This document shows, piece by piece, positions 1 to 10,271 of a stretch of 45,000 bases of DNA (position 1 is its first letter; every line of letters begins with the position of its first letter). Made by a program: the position numbers and the translations under genes. Below the pieces are notes generated by a model. That model made no database searches. It was not told the DNA's origin and saw only the letters and a program-made list of their open reading frames with translations. The DNA is from Selaginella moellendorffii (taxonomy: Eukaryota > Streptophyta > Lycopodiopsida > Selaginellales > Selaginellaceae), in assembly GCF_000143415.4 (NCBI RefSeq), contig NW_003314320.1:881231-926230 (forward strand), read 5' to 3'.

Positions 1-173
1 TTATTTCCCGGGGGTCGTCACTATGCTATTGAGGAACTAGGACCGATATCACTTGGGCGCACTGCTAATTCTGAAGGATTGGACATACGTTTCGACCCTT
101 GCTTGGCACTATCCTTCCTCGACACTAAAGGCTAGAGTTTGTATCTTAATTCAACTGAATAATCTCTACTTAC

Positions 174-188
174 CATTTCTTCTGCGAC
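174..188 (-). other. 15-nt microexon of gene M
   Basis: It lies between a 57-nt and a 49-nt intron and encodes a basic run (RRRN) when joined in phase 1 to its neighbours. The flanking signals are TGTAG before it and GTAAGT after it. The equivalent in copy B is near 27316-27330, with a small sequence difference. Confidence 0.55.
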
Positions 189-806
189 CTACATGGACAA
201 TGTTAGAAATGGTAAAAGGTTAGGAATGGATGTACTATTATTTACCTGATGGTTTGTCTTGTATGACCTTCCTCCGCTGCTCTTTGGCCACCTCAGGCTG
301 GCCATCGTCGTCATCATCGTCATCGTCGTTATTGTGATCGTCACCATTGTGAGGACCATCCAAGTCCTCTTCGTCCTCCTCTTCTTCGTCCTCCTCTTCT
401 TTGTCTTCCTCTTCGTCCTTCTGCTCTTCCTGCTCATTATCTTTCTCTGGCTCCTCATCCCCCTCTTGCATTTCTTCCATAGGCTGCTCAGGCTGGATTG
501 CTTGTTTTTCCAGGACCATCTTGGAAAAATCATCTGGCTGAGTCTCCATCTCAAAATACAAGACATCCATAGCCTGTTTTAGTGCGTGACTTAGGACCGT
601 ATCCTCACCCGACTGTCTTAACATGGTTTCTGCACGTTCTTGCACCCTTCGAAGACGACGAGATGAGAAAAACGTGGCCCTGACTTGAAAAGCATCCCTC
701 ATCCATTGTACCTCTCCATTGAGATTGGGGAAGGGGAGTCCGCCATAGGAATCTGAGTCAGAAGGTGGTGACTGGCTCCTTTCACTCAGCCCTTGATCTG
801 CAATGA

Positions 807-2632
807 ATGGCATGAGCACACACGCCATAACCGCGAGGCATTACCTATCATCTTTTCGTTGCCCTTCTTCCTTTTCGAATCAAACGCCTCTGATCCCGAC
901 GACTGTCCAACGTGCTTTCGCTTTTTATGACCACTGTCAGTTTGAGCTTGGCTGGTGCTTGCCTGTTTTGCCTTTGAAGAAGTGTCTCCTGCAAGGAATG
1001 GCATGAGACCACACGTCATTGCAAATATAATTTGTACCTCCTTTTTTCCTATTGCTTGTCTGTTTGTCATTCTTCGATGCGCCACCAGTGCGCTTTTCAG
1101 TCCTCGTGTCTGAATATTCACAACGATCTATAATCAAAATGGCGTGAGGCCTCACGTGACCTTACCTTGTGCAGGTTGTGACCTCGGCCTAACATCAGTA
1201 GCTGTTAACGCCGTTTCAGCATCTGGGGGTGGCCACGCTCCTGCATACAGAGCTTGTGAGATAACATTTAAACTTAAAGTGCGTACTCACCAGGTTTGTA
1301 GAGAAGATACTGTTTTTCTTTGGCAACTATAATTATATGCTCCATTGAAGTCACCTCTTCAATGGAGTTTGTCACCGCAACACACGGGACACCCTTGAGT
1401 AGTGCGGCTCGAAAAAATAGTTCGCCGCAGTTGTACTCGACAACGCATTTGCCCTTGGAGTCACCCGCTATTGCGTTGAAGACACAGCTGAGCATTTCCC
1501 ATGCTGCACCTGGAGCTTTCTTTGGATTCGAAAGCTCCATAGCCGTCTTCAGTTCCTCAGGCACGGGTAAATTGACCTCCCTCAGATCAATTCGATCGGC
1601 TTTGTTGAACGAAGCTGGGAAGTCACTCCAATCCCACTCTGCTGCAGGACCAATAACAAGGGCGACTGTGAAGATGCGGACATTCGTCGGTATCTTCTTC
1701 TTAGCCATTATCCCATGGATCTCCCGCATCTCCTTGCCTTTCAACCGGGCCTTCACCTCGTTCAAGGCCTTCCAGAACTTGTGATAGGATTCGGAGTCGT
1801 AGATCATATAGTGGACTGAAGATTCCACCTCCGCAAGTCCCACCATTAAGTCAATAATGGAGCTGACTTCGTCTGCATGAGTGATCTCCTCGTTTGTGAA
1901 GTCCATCACACAAAAGATGTTCTTGACCTGCTCATCTCCGCGGGAAACGATGCTCCTCCACCTTTGATCCTCATCCGAATTCACGTATACCCGATAAGGT
2001 TCTCGATAGGCCTCTGCTGCGGGGTCGAGCTATTTCTAAAGCCGGCGGTCGACATCCCTCTTAATGAAATTTGGATACTGATCCAACTTCTCAGCTTTAC
2101 TTTTCGTGGCATCCCGCAGCAGATCGATGAACTTGGGGGCCCCCTTCACGTACTCGTCGATGTCTTCATTTGACAAGTCCAGCTCTTCCATCATCTCTTG
2201 CGTGGTGTCGATACTCACCCTCGCCACGGCCACTTGCTCGAAGATCCAATCCTTCAATAGCGCACGAGCTCTCAGAGTCGTGCACAAGTCCTCGTATGTC
2301 ACAATATGGCCGGGAGTCATTTTGGTCTTGTTGAAGACTACCTCACCACGTAGAAGAGCATTAGCCACTGTCAGAAGGTCGTCGTCGTCTAGAGACCGCG
2401 AGAAACGCAAGGCGTTAAGCTTCAAATCATTGGGCTTCCGGCCGTCCTCCACACCCATTGAGTTTAGCAACTCCCCGTCATGGTACCTCCTTAGCACATC
2501 TACCCATTTGTCAAAAACAACTTTTGTCGCGAGTAGAATGTTATGGATGCTGAGTGTGTCATTGACCCCCAGTGTTTTCGAGAGAAGACTCGAGAATTCC
2601 TGCAATGGAAATGGCGTGAGGCCACATGCTAT
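807..2632. repeat. 22-bp palindromes in M introns, copy A
   Basis: Copies at 807-828, 998-1019, 1139-1160 and 2611-2632. Consensus: left arm ATGGCRTG, centre WGGCCW, right arm CAYGCCAT. Each lies inside a short M intron. At 1139-1160 the right arm has decayed against the splice donor. Copy B equivalents are 27935-27956, 28126-28147 (a better match than in A) and 28267-28288; the fourth was deleted. Confidence 0.85.
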
Positions 2633-3887
2633 GCCACATGCAACGAGGCTTACCTGCCAGGCGCTAGTTGCTAGTGCACGTCCTTGTCCTGGTTTTTGTG
2701 GCTTCTTCAGTTGAACCCAGAGCTTCCGTGTTCGTGCCAATGTCTCGTGCAGACCCGATTTGTAGCACGTTTCTTGCTTGACATTCTGTGCGTGGGAGAT
2801 GTATATGATAGATCGGAGGGGCGAGTTGCCTTTTATCAGGCGGACAACTCTTGTCTTGAAGACTTTCTTCACCTCCTCGCCCACCATAATATCCACAACT
2901 ATCTGTTGCATCGCCAAGCTAGAATGCTGCCCGGAGACGGCATAGAACCGGATATTCTGATCGTCCAACACCTTCCTATTGATCAAGTCTGGAAACCTCG
3001 TCTCGCCCTTCATTGTTCGGTAGTAGGGGATCACGTCTGCGATGTCGGGTGTTACTGGACTTGCCAGCATCTTCTGCTTCAGTTTCTCCACCCACTCATC
3101 AGATACTAGCCTGTGGTTGTATTTGCTTTGGATCTCGATACGGCTCACGTCGATTGTATATACTTTGTTGGAATAGTAACAAGTACTATTATCTGCGATG
3201 ATTTTTGCTACCTCTTCTTGCTCTTTCTGCTCTTTGCGGCTCTTCTTTTTGGTGGGTGTAGTGTTCGAACCCGAGGCAATGGCATCACCGAGTAGCTTCT
3301 TTTTTGGAGCAGCAGAGTCGGACGTCGGCTTGAGCTTGACCACCCTTTTCTGCTTCGGGGTAGTTTCCAGATCGACCCCCTTCCCCTTCGCTTCGCAAAC
3401 TGGAGGCACTCTCAACAGCTCAATGTTGGAATATAGTTTTTGAACATCGCCGTAGGTGAGGTCCGTGGATTCCATGTGATCTTCATAGACCCGCAGCGTC
3501 TTTGAAATTGTGGGCCTCCTGGACAACCTCTCCCTAGCTCCCTCTAGGAATTCCTCATAGCCGTTGCCCCCCTCCGGGAAGCCGCTAGGATGTGCAAGGT
3601 GGATCTTGAAGGCGGACGCTGTCTCTACCACAAGTGCCAGTCCATATTCTTGCATGGAACTGCATGGAGTGTCTGTCACTTGGATGAGGATCCCCATGCA
3701 TTCTTTTCTCCCACCATCTGTGTTGTACAGCCTCAGATCCTCGCCTTCCATCCCGAAAGTCCAACTGGTGAGCTCCTCCCCCTTCTCTGCATCCACATTG
3801 ACAGTGGCTGGAAGAAGAACGCAATTCCTCGCCTGTTCAAAAATGCACAACAATTAGAGCTGATAGATGAAAAGCTAGCAGCTGGAA

Positions 3888-4046
3888 ATAACGTGAGGCC
3901 ACACGCCATTCACCACTGCATCAGATGTCTTGAGGCTGCATCCTAAAATGGCGTGAGGCTACACGCCATCTGTAACCGGACTGCACTCGAGAGCCCAATC
4001 GGTGCATGCCAATGTTGCTACTGAATGGCATGTGGCCTCATGCCAT
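3888..4046. repeat. Three 22-bp palindromes in M intron 1, copy A
   Basis: At 3888-3909, 3948-3969 and 4025-4046, the last a near-perfect palindrome. Copy B equivalents are 29877-29898, 29937-29958 and 30014-30035. Confidence 0.85.
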
Positions 4047-4289
4047 TTTCTACTTGGTCTAAAAGACTTACCATTTGAAGCCGAATGGAGGCCGTGACAA
4101 TCGAGGCCGGACTCGCTGGCGAATGTGCACTGTGTGTGCAGCGGATCGTAGCAGCAAGGCTACTCTGCCACTTACAGTTGGAGAGTGGTGCTGAAATCTC
4201 CCGGGACGCCAAGTGGGCTGCGTGTGGGTGGTGGAGTGGGCGGCGGAGTTGGCGGCGAAGTTACAAACTGGGTGTGTCTTGAAGTGGAC

Positions 4290-4455
4290 GCCGATGCACA
4301 CGAGCGCGATGCGAGCGCGAGTGTGATGCAAGCGCGAGTGGACGCCGATGCACACGAGAAACCTGTAGAGAAGTGAGCGTGATCGCGAGTGGGAGCGCGA
4401 TGCGAGCGGGAGCGCGAGTGTGATGCGAGCGCGAGCGCGAGTGTGCGAGCGCGAG
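4290..4455. repeat. CpG-rich GAGCGCGAG / GATGCGAGC repeat, copy A
   Basis: Irregular short tandem repeats of GCGAGCGCGAG and GTGATGCGAGC. Copy B (30285-30420) has fewer units. CpG is abundant here although the rest of the element shows C-to-T decay. Confidence 0.6.
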
Positions 4456-4686
4456 TACAAAGCAAAATGCAAAACCTAATCTCACACGCGCGAAATGTCA
4501 CAACGGTTGGTAATCCCGCCACGTCATCATTCCTCGGACTTGGGCGCCACCATTAATTTCTGGATTGCCGCGCGCATGCAAGCACGCAAAATCCAAAAGA
4601 AATCCGCAACGTCATCATTCCTCGGACTGCATGCACGCGAAATCCAAAAGAAAGATCATGATTGGGATATCATTTAATACCCTCGC

Positions 4687-4696
4687 TATATTTATA
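4687..4696 (+). promoter_or_regulatory. TATA-box candidate upstream of gene P, copy A
   Basis: TATATTTATA, unchanged in copy B (30647-30656). It sits downstream of the duplicated ACGTCATC elements, which look like bZIP/as-1-type sites. The assignment to P is by orientation only. Confidence 0.4.
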
Positions 4697-4803
4697 CCAT
4701 GCATGATTGGATATTCCAAAGCATCTTGTATTTCCAAAAATGGCAGATGTTCAGCTAAATAAAGAAATTCTATCTGTTTCTATTTTTCTCTCAAATCAAT
4801 ATT

Positions 4804-6159
4804 ATAGCGTGTAGGCTCATGCAATTTTGAACCAAAGAAACCCAAAAAACGTTGGACCCAAAATATTTTGAAAAAACCCAAAAAACCCTAAACATTTTAA
4901 ACCCAAAAATCCAGGCGTCCTGTGGCGTTATTCCTTCAATGGCGTGTGGGCGCATGCCATTTTCAGGGCCAAATGCTGAATGGAGAAAAATTCCCTTTCA
5001 GTGCAAATGCTGCAAGAGGCAGATGCCGAGCACAAAGGACTGTAACTACCTTACATGACACAGATAAACTTTTCTCTATTTGGCAAAGATAAACTTTATA
5101 GCGTGTGGGCTCATGCAATTTTGAACCCAAAAAATGCACCAAAAAATTCTCGGCGTCATCTGGCATTATCTCTTGAATGGCGTGGGGCCGCATGCCATTT
5201 TCAGGGGCACATAGGAGTATATTCCTAGGATATTCTGACACGCGTGAGATTTTTTTGAGTTTTCTGAAGATCCAACCGTTAGATCGCAACTAGATTTTAC
5301 AAAATGGTATACAATGTCTTTCTTGATGACCCTGCAAAGAAGCATCTTGATCGGACACCACATGAGACCACACGAGCCTTACAATGTTTCAGGGGCATTT
5401 GCCATAGATCCGACCGTTATTTTGCTCCAAGATTTTACAGTTTGGTGTGCATTGACCTTTCCATCGAAACTGCAAAGGGACATCACAATCAGATGCGGGA
5501 TCACAAGAAACTAACTTCACAACCTCTGGTTTCACCAAGATCTACGTAAGGAGTTATGAAATGAAAGGACCCTCTCTATTGAAATGTGTTTATTGTCCTA
5601 GGGGCATTGTGACATATCAAAGGATTTTGCATCAAGTTTTGTATTTGCATGTTTATCAAGCTACTGAATTGCTAAACCCTAAACCCTAAACATGTGGCAA
5701 ATGCTGCGTGAAGAAAGATGCCCTTTCTAGGCAAATGCTGTAAGAGGCAGATGCCGAGCAGATGTATCTCAGGCTAGCGAAGGGGACAAACGAAAGCTAG
5801 CTATAAACATGACGGGATGCAAATAGATTACTAGGCTGGTCCTACGAAAATCAAAAACCATAATTGAAAACATTGAAAATGCAAAAAAAAAGGTTTATAA
5901 TATTTTTGAATTTTAGGCAACCAAAGGAATGTAAGTAGGGCATGTGTTTGTAAGTTTAAAAATGCCTCAACCACTTAAATTCCCAAGTAAATAAAGCTGT
6001 TTCTATTTTTGGTACAGGTAAACTTTATAGCGTGTGGGCTCATGCAATTTTGAACCCAAAAATGCACCAAAAAATGCTCGACTAGCATTATTCTTTGAAT
6101 GGCATATGGCCTTATGTCGAGCATTATTCTTTGAATGGCGTGTGGCCTTATATTGCCAT
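4804..6159. repeat. Palindrome-bounded modules in the central region, copy A
   Basis: Good palindromes at 4939-4960 and 5177-5198, and a stretched one at 6135-6159. Each has a degenerate partner (ATAGCGTGTGGGCTCATGCAAT-like, at 4804, 5098 and 6027) upstream, enclosing a similar A-rich spacer with CCCAAAAAATGCACC and a CATTATTC/CATTATCTC stretch. A 36-bp tandem duplication near 6084-6155 adds a further half-site at 6099 in A only. Copy B keeps 30793-30814 and 31715-31739. Confidence 0.7.
5672..5691 (+). promoter_or_regulatory. Telobox / short interstitial telomeric repeat, copy A
   Basis: Nearly three units of the plant-type CTAAACC repeat. Conserved in copy B at 31288-31307. Telo boxes are known plant promoter elements. 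Here it is too short to be a telomere relic. Confidence 0.6.
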
Positions 6160-6479
6160 AAATGGACGTACACACACAGCATAATTATTCCTTTACACGG
6201 CGAATAATCTTCGCGCGGATCGCTGACATGGCATGGCAAAGTTCGAATCACTGACATGGCACAGCTGGATCGAGGCAAGGACATGATGTGACAAAGTTCA
6301 ACCTCCGACAGCAAAGTCTAGAAGCTACTCAGTTTGAAATTTGTCAGAGGAATCATAAGATCTGGTTTGTCAGAGGATTTGATGTGACGTTCAAGCGTGT
6401 GTTATTTTTGAATTCTCGAACTCATTCCTAGGTCTATCATTTTTGTGCGCCGTGTTCTTGGTTCCGCTGAGCGCAGTGA

Positions 6480-6660
6480 GCGCTGCTTGTGTAAGCGGCG
6501 TTGTGGGCTGTGGTTTATGCGTCTACGAGCGGTTGCCGCATTGCGAGCGCCATTGCGAGCGGCAGTTTATGCGAGTGGCAGTTTGTGCAAGCGGCGCTAC
6601 GAGCAGTTGCGGTGTTGCGAGCGGCGCTATGAGTAGTTGCGGTGTTGCGAGCGGCACTGT
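6480..6660. repeat. GCGAGCGGC / GAGTAGTTGCGGTGTT repeat, copy A
   Basis: Low-complexity repeat of GCGAGCGG and GTTGCGGTGTTGCGAGCGGC units. The equivalent in copy B is 32040-32260, with altered copy number. Apparent ORFs here are low-complexity. Confidence 0.6.
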
Positions 6661-6710
6661 CTTTGGTGTGGCTACCGCTTCCTCTTGATATTCGGCACTT
6701 GTGCTTCCTG

Positions 6711-7020
6711 GTATGTTCACCATGGAATGGCTTAGGACCACATTTAGAAATGGCATGAGGCCACATGCCATCTTGGGCCCTTGCAATTTCATGGCTAGCG
6801 TATTGTCATGTATGTTTTTACTTGCCTGCAGCTGTGTGTATATCAAGATGGCATGAGGCCTCATGCCAATTTTGTGAATGCGAAATTTCACGTGGGTGTC
6901 AATAGCATGTTTGAATAATGGCATGTGGCCTCATGCTATTGAGGTTGTTTGGTATGTTATGATTTAGGCCATTCTCCAATCATTTTTTGTATGGTCTTAA
7001 CTTCTTTTCTGCACTTTCAG
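6711..7020 (+). other. 5'-UTR intron of gene P, copy A, with palindromes
   Basis: The donor is GTATGT after CTTCCTG and the acceptor is CACTTTCAG at 7012-7020, two bases before the ATG. It contains palindromes at 6750-6771, 6848-6869 and 6918-6939 plus a weak one near 6724. Copy B shares both ends of the intron but has unrelated sequence between the second palindrome and the shared 3' part. Confidence 0.55.
6750..6939. repeat. Palindromes in the 5' intron of P, copy A
   Basis: At 6750-6771, 6848-6869 and 6918-6939. Copy B has 32346-32367 and 32436-32457 only. Confidence 0.8.
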
Positions 7021-7021
7021 A

Positions 7022-10000
7022 ATGGCCTTCAGGGTTGGGGAAAAGGTTTACATTTTGAATGGTGGGAAGAGAGTTGCAAAAGGGACCCTTGTGTCTATGG
7101 ATCGGAACTTTGTTATACACTGTTAAAGGCTTGGGGAAGGCAATGCTGCTGTATCAGTAGAGACTGTCTTCGATGGGAATGTGGTCGCTATTGAACGAGG
7201 AGAGATGGTCGTCGGGGTAAATGTTGTTGTTGCCTTGAAAAATCTTCAGAAGAAAGCAGATGTTGGGGACAGCGCAAGTGCGACGCATGTTCCCTCCGTG
7301 GATTTTAAGAACCGTGCTACATGGATTCAGGCAAAAGTGTTTCTAAACAACCCCGAGGGGGAGGTGGTAGCTGAGGGCTTAGCCACAGTTGTCGATCCAA
7401 GAGATGCGGTTGCTAATCAAGAATTGGGCTGGGATGATATTGGAGTTGCGATTTTAGAGGTTGTTGACACAGAAGAAAACAGTCTGACTATTGGAAGCAT
7501 TGTGCGGTGGAAATTGAGGCACTTAGTGTTTGAGAATGTGAAGGATTCACAATCAAACACCACTACAACTGATGACAAAACATCTCTTCATGGGAAAAGA
7601 AAGTACACCTTCCTAAAGCGCAGCCAAAGGGATCTGAGCAACGAACCGAAAAGGCAGAAAATGGCGATGGAGGTTCAAATGGTCTCGACAGTTGCTTGTT
7701 GCAAGAGGAGGTGCTGTCAACATGCTGATTGGGATGCTATTGAAGAGGAGAGAGCAAGATACAAGACATTGTCCTGGAAGGCAGCTCGCAATTTTGTGTA
7801 TGAGGCATTACGGTCATCTGTTGATGCTTCAGAACATTAGGTGGGGGGCATGGTCTTCCAGAGGGGTTTGGTCTGCATGAAGGCATGGAGAATCATTTAT
7901 GGAGTCCCTCAAACCACATTCTACAGAATCAAAACTGAGTTCGAGGAACAAAGGGTTCAACAGGCAGTCCATGGGAACGACGGTACGCACAAAACCAGGG
8001 GTCATGTTGTATATGGAGAGGCAATCTTCAAGAGGTTTGTCGAGACATGTAGCGAGCAGCAACCACATAAAACCCGCCTCTTGGAAGATGGAACACGAGA
8101 CACCCAACGAGTTCTCCCTTCCATGTATACCAAGGGGGCCATATTGGAAGATGTGAATCGGGAACTCCAGAGTAATGGCTACAGGAAGCTGAGCCAATCT
8201 AGATTTAGTAGATTGTGGAGCAACAGGTTCAGGGATGTGAGTATAGGAAAGTACTCCAGCTTTTCAAAGTGTGACGAGTGCACTGCTATCAAAATGGCTT
8301 TGTCGAAGAATTCTTGCAGCGCTCAAGAGCGAGAGACGTTGATTAGAAGGCGGCTCGACCACAACATCGAGCAGAGAAGCTGCAGGACTGCATATTATCA
8401 TAACAGGATTCTCTCCATGGAGAGACCTGACTCTTACCTCTGCATCATCCACGACAAAATGGACTAGAAAAAGACGTGCTTACCTCGACTCAATCCTGCC
8501 CCTAAGGCAATCTCTTCATCCATACAGCTGCCTGTGTCTCTGTTTGGCATAATTGCTCATGGGCATGGTGCCCAGAACTATGGGAACTTCTTTGTACCTC
8601 TATGGGGTGGCGGGGGTGCAAACATGATGATTGCGTCCCTAGCAAAACACTTAAGGTCTCTGCAAAGTGCGCAGACTGAGCTGAACGGCCAACCCTTGCA
8701 TAAGGCCCTTGTCGATCGAACCCCATACAAGGTTCAGCTGGAGGAGGAGCAAAGGCTTGCAGTATCGCGTGGGGCCCCATGCCATCCCAGTGAATATGTT
8801 GGCCGTCAGATTGTAGGGTTATCACGTGAGGTCTCATGCCATTCCGACGAGGCTGGTCGCCCGGTGAATGCACAGCCTCATCTAAACGAAGCAGAATCTC
8901 AAGGAAGTTCTTGCGGCCGATATGGCCTTCCACCCCATCTTCTGCTCCAAACAGACAATGCTGGCAGTGAGAACAAAAACATGTACGTCTTCGCGTACTT
9001 GGCGATGCTTGTTGCCAAAGGCATATTTGAAACGGTTACACTTGGCTTTCTCATGGTTGGGCACACTCATGAAGACGTCGATGCCATGTTCAGTCACCTG
9101 GCAGAGTCCCTCCGGCGATCCAATGTCCTCACCCTCCCACAACTCTACGATGAATTCCAAAATTGCATCAAAGGCACTGTTGAAGCTGCACTTCTGACAG
9201 AGGTTCCAGACTTTAAGGGGTTTGTAAGAGGCTACATCAGGGATGGATCCGAAACGCTGATTGGCCACTCCAAGCCTCTTCAGTTTCATTTCAGCATGTG
9301 TGACGGTGCTCCAGTGATGAGGTACAAGATGAGAGAATGGGACATAGTGTGGCTGCCAGTGGACGGCATTGAACTCTTCAAGAGAGATCCCATAACTGGG
9401 GAACCTATGATTCCTCAGGGTTCCCCACGGCCGATGCACCTGGATGGACTCAAAGACCAGGAAAGTATAGTGGCCGGGATTAGACAGCATATTGCCTTCT
9501 AGAAGAGGGGGCTGGTGTTTGGTGGAGAATCCTATTTTCAGAGGTGCAAGCCTTTGCTCGAATACTGGGAGAAGATTATATCTGCTATCCAAAATGGGCC
9601 GGTTGTATATGAAGAATTGGAAGAGTCCTTTTGGCCAGAACCCAGAGCACCAGATAGTAGCGGAACAATGTCCTCTGGAAATGCAGTGACAGATAACGAT
9701 GTTGAGGATCACTATTGTGGGCCGAGGAACAAGAAGCCGGATTCAGCATTCAATCCAGTACAGGTCTGCAAAGGAATGGTCGTGCTTGTCAGACCCAGTA
9801 ATAAAAAACAAATGATATGGGTGGGGCGCTGCATCACTGATGCAGAGGAGGACGCGGAAACTAACTCCTTCAATGTAACTGTGGAGTGGTTCAAACCAAG
9901 TTCCAGATATACGAACGATTGCCTAGAAAAGAGATGGGTGCTGAATCCAAGGGATCCCAGCATGAGCATATCGGTGGATAATGTTGTGCATGGTTGGATG

Positions 10001-10163
10001 CGGAAGCAGAGTGCCACCATCACTTTGCCAGACCATGCAAGAGATGCAACAAGAGCATTCATAACCCGGGTTCAAGGTGAGATTCATTAATATTCCTTTA
10101 CTAAGTTTCTAATGTATTTTATTTCAAGGTGAACAATCCGAATCTGAATCAGAGGAGGCGTGA
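7022..10163 (+). pseudogene. Gene P of copy A: putative transposase (DUF8039/DUF7869-like), four premature stops
   Basis: Exons 7022-10076 and 10129-10163 give 1030 codons in one frame. The ATG follows an acceptor (CACTTTCAG at 7012-7020). Visible parts: two DUF8039-like modules (residues about 1-70 and 97-180), an HTH-like segment (about 288-310, GVPQTTFYRIKTEF), CDEC near residue 417, and an RNase H-like core. Candidate acidic residues are D478 or D481 (IIHDKMD), D645 (LQTDNAGSENKN) and E684/D685/D687 (VGHTHEDVDAMF). A basic/aromatic SH3- or BAH-like tail (about 915-1000) follows. This resembles DUF7869-type transposon proteins. Stops at 7124 (TAA), 7838, 8465 and 9500 (TAG) are all transitions from codons kept in copy B. 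Its job as transposase is inferred from position inside the inverted repeats and the acidic triad. Confidence 0.75.
8764..8842. repeat. Two palindromes inside the coding frame of P, copy A
   Basis: At 8764-8785 and 8821-8842, in frame within a poorly structured segment between the first and second candidate catalytic Asp. Copy B equivalents are 34295-34316 and 34352-34373. They are translated in the long frame, though small introns around them cannot be excluded. Confidence 0.75.
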
Positions 10164-10251
10164 TGGCATGTGGCCTTACGCCATTCCTAGGTGAGATGAT
10201 ACAAATAACAAGTATAAATTCTTAGTTGTTCTAGCAAATCTTACTTAAAGT

Positions 10252-10271
10252 TCAAGGTGAACAAGCCGAAT
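10252..10271 (+). repeat. 20-bp inverted repeat flanking gene S, left arm
   Basis: TCAAGGTGAACAAGCCGAAT, repeated in reverse complement at 11513-11532. It also resembles the last exon of P (10129 onward), so a duplicated terminal exon may be the source. Present in both giant copies. Confidence 0.6.

Larger units (their letters stand above)
125..4071 (-). other. Eight short GT-AG introns of gene M, copy A
   Basis: Introns (minus) are 4071-3833 (239 nt), 2653-2600 (54), 1290-1241 (50), 1165-1110 (56), 1037-989 (49), 844-798 (47), 245-189 (57) and 173-125 (49). Each starts GT (GTAAGT, GTAAGC, GTGAGT, GTAAGG, GTACAA, GTAATG, GTAAAT, GTAAGT) and ends AG, and removing them joins open frames. Five contain the 22-bp palindrome: three copies in the 239-nt intron and one in each of 2653-2600, 1165-1110, 1037-989 and 844-798. 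In 2653-2600, 1037-989 and 844-798 the palindrome lies immediately upstream of the acceptor. The 54-nt intron is also open when retained. Confidence 0.8.
24..4074 (-). pseudogene. Gene M of copy A: ParB-like / acidic multi-domain protein, partial at window edge
   Basis: Multi-exon gene of unknown function. Exons (minus): ATG at 4074-4072, 3832-2654, 2599-1291, 1240-1166, 1109-1038, 988-845, 797-246, a 15-nt microexon 188-174, then 124 to about 24. All later introns are phase 1 and joining keeps one open frame, which supports the model. The start is the ATG ending exon 1; no earlier in-frame ATG was found. Residues about 225-360 (nt 3165-2760) resemble ParB/sulfiredoxin folds (DVSRI..NHR, then YAVSGQHSSLAMQ and a later S..N). 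Next come a basic Lys/Ser stretch and a long Asp/Glu tract (nt 250-420). Two CAG-to-TAG stops near 2031-2039 break this copy; B has CAG there. DNA-binding or segregation-like roles are inference only. Confidence 0.75.
4075..6710. promoter_or_regulatory. Central divergent region between genes M and P, copy A
   Basis: About 2.6 kb between the two gene starts. It holds the GAGCGCGAG-type repeat (4290-4455), a direct repeat with ACGTCATC cores (4521-4538 and 4609-4626), a TATATTTATA box (4687-4696, plus orientation), degenerate and good palindromes (4804-6159), a telobox (5672-5691) and a second CpG-rich array (6480-6660). No ORF here is convincing. The transcript start of P and its 5' exons probably lie here, but I cannot place them. 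Confidence 0.5.

Noticed and set aside
259-582. Hydrophobic plus-strand ORF (also 27402-27710) resembling a membrane protein
   Set aside because: It is the antisense of the Asp/Glu-rich tract of gene M; GAN codons read backwards give Val/Phe/Leu runs.
4072-4212. Longer N-terminus of gene M starting at 4212
   Set aside because: The codon there is TTG, not ATG; the only in-frame ATG in that exon is its last codon (4074-4072).
5672-5691. Telomere or chromosome-end relic
   Set aside because: Under three repeat units and conserved inside both giant copies, so it is part of the element.
4018-6924. Short ORFs with recurring peptides like MRPHAI or MACGLMPF
   Set aside because: These peptides are simply the 22-bp palindrome translated in different frames, not a protein family.
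8882-9712. Long antisense ORFs opposite gene P (also 34365-35243)
   Set aside because: Shadow frames of P; stop-poor antisense without domain similarity.
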